In this document: positions 37,701 to 43,700 of the stretch, piece after piece
Numbering within the stretch: the first letter of the stretch is position 1
Layout of the letters: the number at the start of each line of letters is the position of its first letter
NCBI GenBank assembly: GCA_029974035.1
Contig: JARKQG010000042.1
Span: 62,001-126,000 of the forward strand
Origin: Eubacteriales bacterium
GTDB lineage: Bacteria > Bacillota_A > Clostridia > Christensenellales > Aristaeellaceae
Reading direction: 5' to 3'
DNA: 64,000 nucleotides
Notes under the pieces: model-generated
Database searches by the model: none
What the model saw: the letters and a program-made list of their open reading frames with translations, nothing else
Told to the model about the DNA's origin: nothing
Position numbers and translations under genes: made by a program

Positions 37701-40700
37701 ACGGTGTCGAGCGGTGCCACCGTCAGCGTTGCGAGCGGCGCGCAGATTGTCGATACCTTCAATACCGTGCGGATCATCGCCGACGCGTCCATGAACAAGC
37801 TGTCGACCGAACTGCGCGCGACCGCCGCGGGCTTGGGCGTCGCGCCCAACGTCCAGTCCAATACGAGCGTCACGATCAGGCCGCTGGTGGACATCGCGGG
37901 CTCCGCGGACAGGCGCGCGGGCATCACCGGGCGGTATGTGGAACTCCGCGGCATCACCAGCAAGCTCTACATCTACGATTACTGCTACGCCAGCGGCAAG
38001 GCGCTCGGCGCCAACGTCGTTGCGCATGTCCATCAGAATACGGATATTGATGTCGTGGTGAAGGTGTCCTTTGCCGTTATCAGGGCCTACGACGGCCTGA
38101 CGATGATCACCTCCTCCGCGCCCACCGGCGACAGCCGCAACGTGTACGCCCACTCCTCGACCAGCCTGAAGGCGATCGGCGAGTCCAACTCCAACGTGAG
38201 CATGACCTACGACAACAGCACCCGGACGGAGGTCAACACCGGCGTGGACGTGTACAGCGCGGACGTGTACATTTCGGCCGTGTCGCCCAGCGCCAACGCG
38301 GGCTACGACCGCAGCAAGTCCGGCTTTATCGTCAAGTACCGCGGCGGCAGCCAGTCGCTGAAATCCTCGGCCGCAAGCTACATCAACTCCGGCGCGAGCT
38401 TCCACCTGGGCGACGCCGCGGCCGGCATCGTGATTGACATCTCCACCCGCAACGGCGTCACGCTGGTGCGCCAGGTGGGCCTCAAAAACGAGCGGCAAAT
38501 CTGGACCATTACTTCCGACGGCGTTCAGTTTGCCAACATCTCCAACAACCTGCCCGGCCGGATGCGGGTGCTGATGTTTACCGGCAGTACGAGTCCCTTC
38601 TTCAAGGTGTACAACCAGGAGTGGATTCCCGGGCTGACGCTGGTCAACCGGACGGACCTTGACGTGTCGTTCAAGGGCCTGGCGCTACGCAATACCAGCT
38701 TTATCGCGCCCACGGTGTCACTCACCTACCTGTCGAGCAGCTTCAGGCACAGCGGCGCTCAGGCTTCTGCCAACGCCACGCCGGCTGTCATCCTGGAGAG
38801 CCGCGCCGGCGGCGGCATCCACCTGGGCGGCTTGATCGCCAACCCCACCGGCACCGTGCGCATCCTCTTTACCGGCGAAAACCCCGGCGCGCTGACCTCC
38901 ATCGGCGCGATGAGCACATCCAGCGGGCTGACAAACGTCGCCCCGATCTGGGCGCACGCGCTGACGATCTCCGGCGCAAGCAGCGTCGGCACGGCGTCAA
39001 AACCGATCCTGGCCTTCCTGTTCGGCCTTGGCGACGAGGATCCGTCGGTCAGCGCCGTCGCCACGGGCGATATGCACATGGAACTGACGCCCGCAGAACT
39101 GAAGATGGTGGCCTCCATTCCCAACTCCCCCGACACCACCGCCCTTAAGTACAGGCTGCGCCTCGTCCAGGCGCTGACGGACGGCGTGAACGCCATCCGG
39201 CTCGGCGAGGGCCTGCGCATCTATCAGAAGGCCGGCACCTCGGTGGTGGCCATGCCGCAGCCCGGCACGCTTCTGTACCTGGTGGACGCGCTGGTGGGCC
39301 TGTCCGGCAACGTCGAACTGTCCAACCGCGACGCGCTGAACCACTACCTCGACAGCTACGATCCGGTGAGCGGCGTCTACAGCTACCAGCTGCCCAACGG
39401 CACCATGATCTACACCGACGAGGAGGGCAGCGTGCTGCGCATCGCCGAGGGCGGCGTGGACTTTATGGTGAGCGATTTCAACTTCACGCTGAACGAGAGC
39501 GGCGCCGTCACCCAGATCAGCCTCGCGCAGGGCGTGCGCTTTGACGTGGAAAGAGGTCTGTTGTCCATCGAGGCGGGCTTCAACTTCAAGGCGCTGCTGT
39601 CGGCGATCAAGGGCTCGTGGATCATGAACCATCTGGGCACGGGCACCGACCAGTTCACCTTCCTGTACGGCTATCAGCAGGGGAACGACGGGATCTATAC
39701 GCCGCTGGAGTCGACGCTGACCCTGTGGCGCACGATCGGCAACCGCAGCTACTACTTCCTCACAAACGACACGATCACTCAGGACAAGATCTTTTCGGGG
39801 GACAGGGGCGTTTACATGCTCACCTACGACGCAACCGCCGACGTCCTTGCCGCCTACCACATTTCCTACGAAAATACGCTGGACGGCGTGGGAGACGAAG
39901 AAAATCTCATTCACTTCAAATGGGACGCTGACGATGACGATAATGCCAGGTTTGACATCACGTGGTTGAACGGATACGACAAGGATTCTCCCCCGCTGTA
40001 TGGGTTGCCCGAATGGTGTGCCGAGTTGAACGGTGCGGAGTTGGTCAAGCGGGACAATCCGCAGACCTATGTTACGCATCTTCGGCTTCCGTTCTTTGAG
40101 CTGTCTCCCGACCTGTACCTGGTGTACAGAATCAGCGATGGCGTACTTTCTTATCTGTATGATGTTGAGGGGAACCCATCGTCCATGTGGAAGTCGGCCG
40201 CGCTGAGTTATTACTCCGTTGATTCCGCGGGCATTTATGTCATCGCGGCGGGCACGGAGCTGAAAAACGGCGTAAGGGTGAACGAGGACTATTTCTTCAC
40301 CATTGATTCCGGGAAGTTCACCGAAGTGGTGCGTGCACCCTACCACTACGTCGACGGTGACGGGACAAACTGGTACGGCAGCGGTACGTACTATCTGGAT
40401 TCCTATGCGCCTACCCTCACTTATGCGGCAGCCGCGTCCATCTCGCTGTCCATCGGCAAGGCAGAGGGGAAGGATTACTTCCAGATTGGGTTTGACGGCG
40501 ACGAGGGGGGCAATGTCACCTTTGAAGGTCCGGTGGAGGACATCCCGATCAAGGGTACCGCGTTGCCGCAGAACCACGTCCGGAACGGCAGCGGCTACCG
40601 CATTACTGCCTCCATGTACATCCACGAGGATGGTTTTGCCGTGATGTTCGCCACGGAGCGCGTTACGGATGAGAACGCGGCCAATTACGGCGAATACATC

Positions 40701-43700
40701 ATCCCGATGGTTTCGGGCTACGCCCGGTTTGCGGCCATGTACGACGGCGTCACCTATCGGTCGGACAAGCTGACCGCAGTCAACCTCCTCAACGCGGCCG
40801 GCGCCGCCGCCTTCGCGCCCATAATCACAATCCTCGGGGACGACGCAAGTACGGGCGCGATGCAGCAGGTGATGCTTGAGAGCCTGACGGGCGACGACGT
40901 CGGCAGCGTCGCCGTGGATGTGGAGGGCCGCTACTATCTGAAGACCGACGGCGGCTGGACGCTGATCGACGCCAGCAGGATTACCACCACCACACAGCAC
41001 AGGACGGGGCTCATCATCAACGAGGAGCCGGAGGAAAAAGCGGACTGCGACGTGACCACCGTGACGATTGAGGGCATCCTGACCATTGAAACCACGGTGA
41101 TTGCCGAAGGCACCGCGCGGGATGGCGAGATTGTGGACATCGTGTACACGCTGACGGGCAGGGACGGGACGATCGTCAGCATGCGCGGCCGCGTCGTGTT
41201 CCCCAACGGCGCCACCGGCGCGCAGACTTCCGTCAAGCTGGCCGCGACGGAGTATCTGCTGGGCAACATCTCCGGCAGCAACGTGACCCTCGAAATGTCC
41301 GATTCCCAGGGCTCTATCCTGGACGGCAGGGCGGACGAAACCGCGCCCAACGTCAGCGCAACGGGCAACTTTGCGCTGGTCAGCGCATCTTCCGGGTCCA
41401 TCGGCGCTGCGGCCAGGCCTCTGGCCATCGTCGTGGACGGCTATGTGATGTTCCGCGACCTCAGTGCCCACCGGCGGCTTGCCACGGATGCCTTCCTCAG
41501 GGCCGTGGACGGCAACCTCGCCTTTGAACCCGGAACGCGCGTCGAGGGTGCGACACTGGAGGCCGAGGCGGCGAATGGAAGCATTCTGTTTACCGACTTT
41601 GCCGCGGTCGCTTCCGCAGGCAAAGCGGCCAAGGTAACGCTGCGCGCGAGGGATAACATTACCGGAAGCCAGCGGCTGGATGTCGTGGACAGCAACGTCA
41701 CCCTGACGGCTGAAGGCGATATTACCGTGCCGGTGGTTACCGGTGCACAGGGCGCGTCCATTCAAATGGACGCGGACGGGAATGTCCGGATCGTCGCCGA
41801 CGACGGACTCAGCGTGGATCTCAACGCCAGCGCGATGGCCGTCGTCGCCGGTGGGTCCATCACGCTGGGCAATCTGCGTCTGGGCAGGGCCGCGCAGGGC
41901 GCGTCCGCCGGTTCCACCCTCAACCTGACGGCAGTGGATTTCATCCGTGCGGGGGACGCCAATCTGGACGGGAGCAAGCTTATCGCCGCCACCAATGACG
42001 GTGGCATCACCATGGGCGCGCTGACGGGCACGTACGGCTCGGAGATCCGTCTGACGACGCATACGTACAGCGTCCTTGGCGCCGACATCCAGACCGACAG
42101 CGTGACGCTCGACGGCAGCCGGATCGTCTTTGATGCCTACAATGACATTTATATGGGCAATCTCTCCGCGGTCAACGCGTCCAACGCCCAGATCATCGCG
42201 TCGGGCAGCATAACGGCGGGCAGCGCATGGCTCAGCGCCAGTACGCTGAACGCGCTGGCGGAGAACGGCAGCATCACCATGGGCGCCGTCACGGCGCAGG
42301 AGCGCTCATTGGTGACGCTGGACGCGGACGGCAGCATCCTGACCGGGAACGTGGAACTGTCCGAGACAAGCCGGATAGAGGCCACCGCCCAGACCGGAAC
42401 CATCACCCTTGGAACCCTGACTGCCCGGCAGGCATCCAGTGCCTCGCTGGAAGCGGAGGGCGATATCCGCGCGGGCGACGTGACGCTGGCGGGGAGCACG
42501 CTGGACGCGCTGTCCCACAGCGGCGGCATCGCAACGCAGAACATCTTTGCGGAGGGTCATTCCGTTCTCGACTTTGACGCGGGCCGTGACATTCGCTTCC
42601 CGAACATCACCGCCATGGACAGCGATATCCTCATGGACGCCGGAGGAGAGATTGCCTTCGTCCTGGCGGACTTTGTCCGCAGTTCCGTGGACATGACCAC
42701 CCATGACGACCTGGATTCGTCCACCGCCGGAGACATCACCTTTGACATCGTCGAGGGGATTGACACCGAGCTTCGCATGATCGCGGACGGCGGCGGCATC
42801 TACACCCTCAACGACTGGAGTTATCTGTACCTGCGCGGCGGATATTTCGTCACCCTTTCCGCGAGGGACGATATCGGCACCCTGGCGCGGCGGCTGATCG
42901 TAGACATTCCCGCTGAGATGGGCCTTCGGGTGCTGGTGGTTGACAACTTCCACATCGACGCCCTGGATCTCGCCGGCGAGATCAAGTTCCTGCGCCGGCG
43001 GCCCGCCAAGGATGTGCGCGGCGGGCGCGATGAGCACGGCGTCAACCGTCTGGGCGACTGGCTCACGGGGGGCGGCATGCAGACGCTGTACCCGGCGCTG
43101 GCGGCGCAGGCACCGGATGCGCTGGCGGCCTGGCTCGCCGCGCGGAATGGCCGCGAGGTATGGTCCGCCCTCATCACCGACCAGGCCCTCAGCGCGCTGA
43201 TCGCGCAGCGCGAGATTGCCAAGAGCGATCTCAAGGCGTTGCTGGTGGGCGGCGGCTTCAACACCAAGGCGTTCAACGCCGCGTATGCCGCAGGGCAGTA
43301 CGATCTGCTGGCCGGGAAACTCCGGGATGCGCTGAATGTGGCGCCGCCCGCGGCGTCCGCCAAGGCCTCGGTCAGGTACGTGGACGACGCCCGCGCCCTG
43401 GACTGGCTGGCCGCCGCGATCGACGCGGGGCTTGTGGAAAACCTGGGTGAAGCGATCCACGGCAGCATGACCGCGGAAGACCTCATGGCGATTCTCGACG
43501 AGGCCTGGCGGAACGCGGACTATCAGGGCCGCATGGACACCGCGCCGGCAGACGGGCCTGCCCGCGCCTTTGTGATGACCATAGGCGAATCCTTTGGCGA
43601 GGGCCGCGTCTGGAACGCGGGGGACATTCTGATCCTGCAGCTTTCGGGCGATCTCACCGCCGCGGACATTCATTCCGACACCGGTGATGTGACGCTCGCA

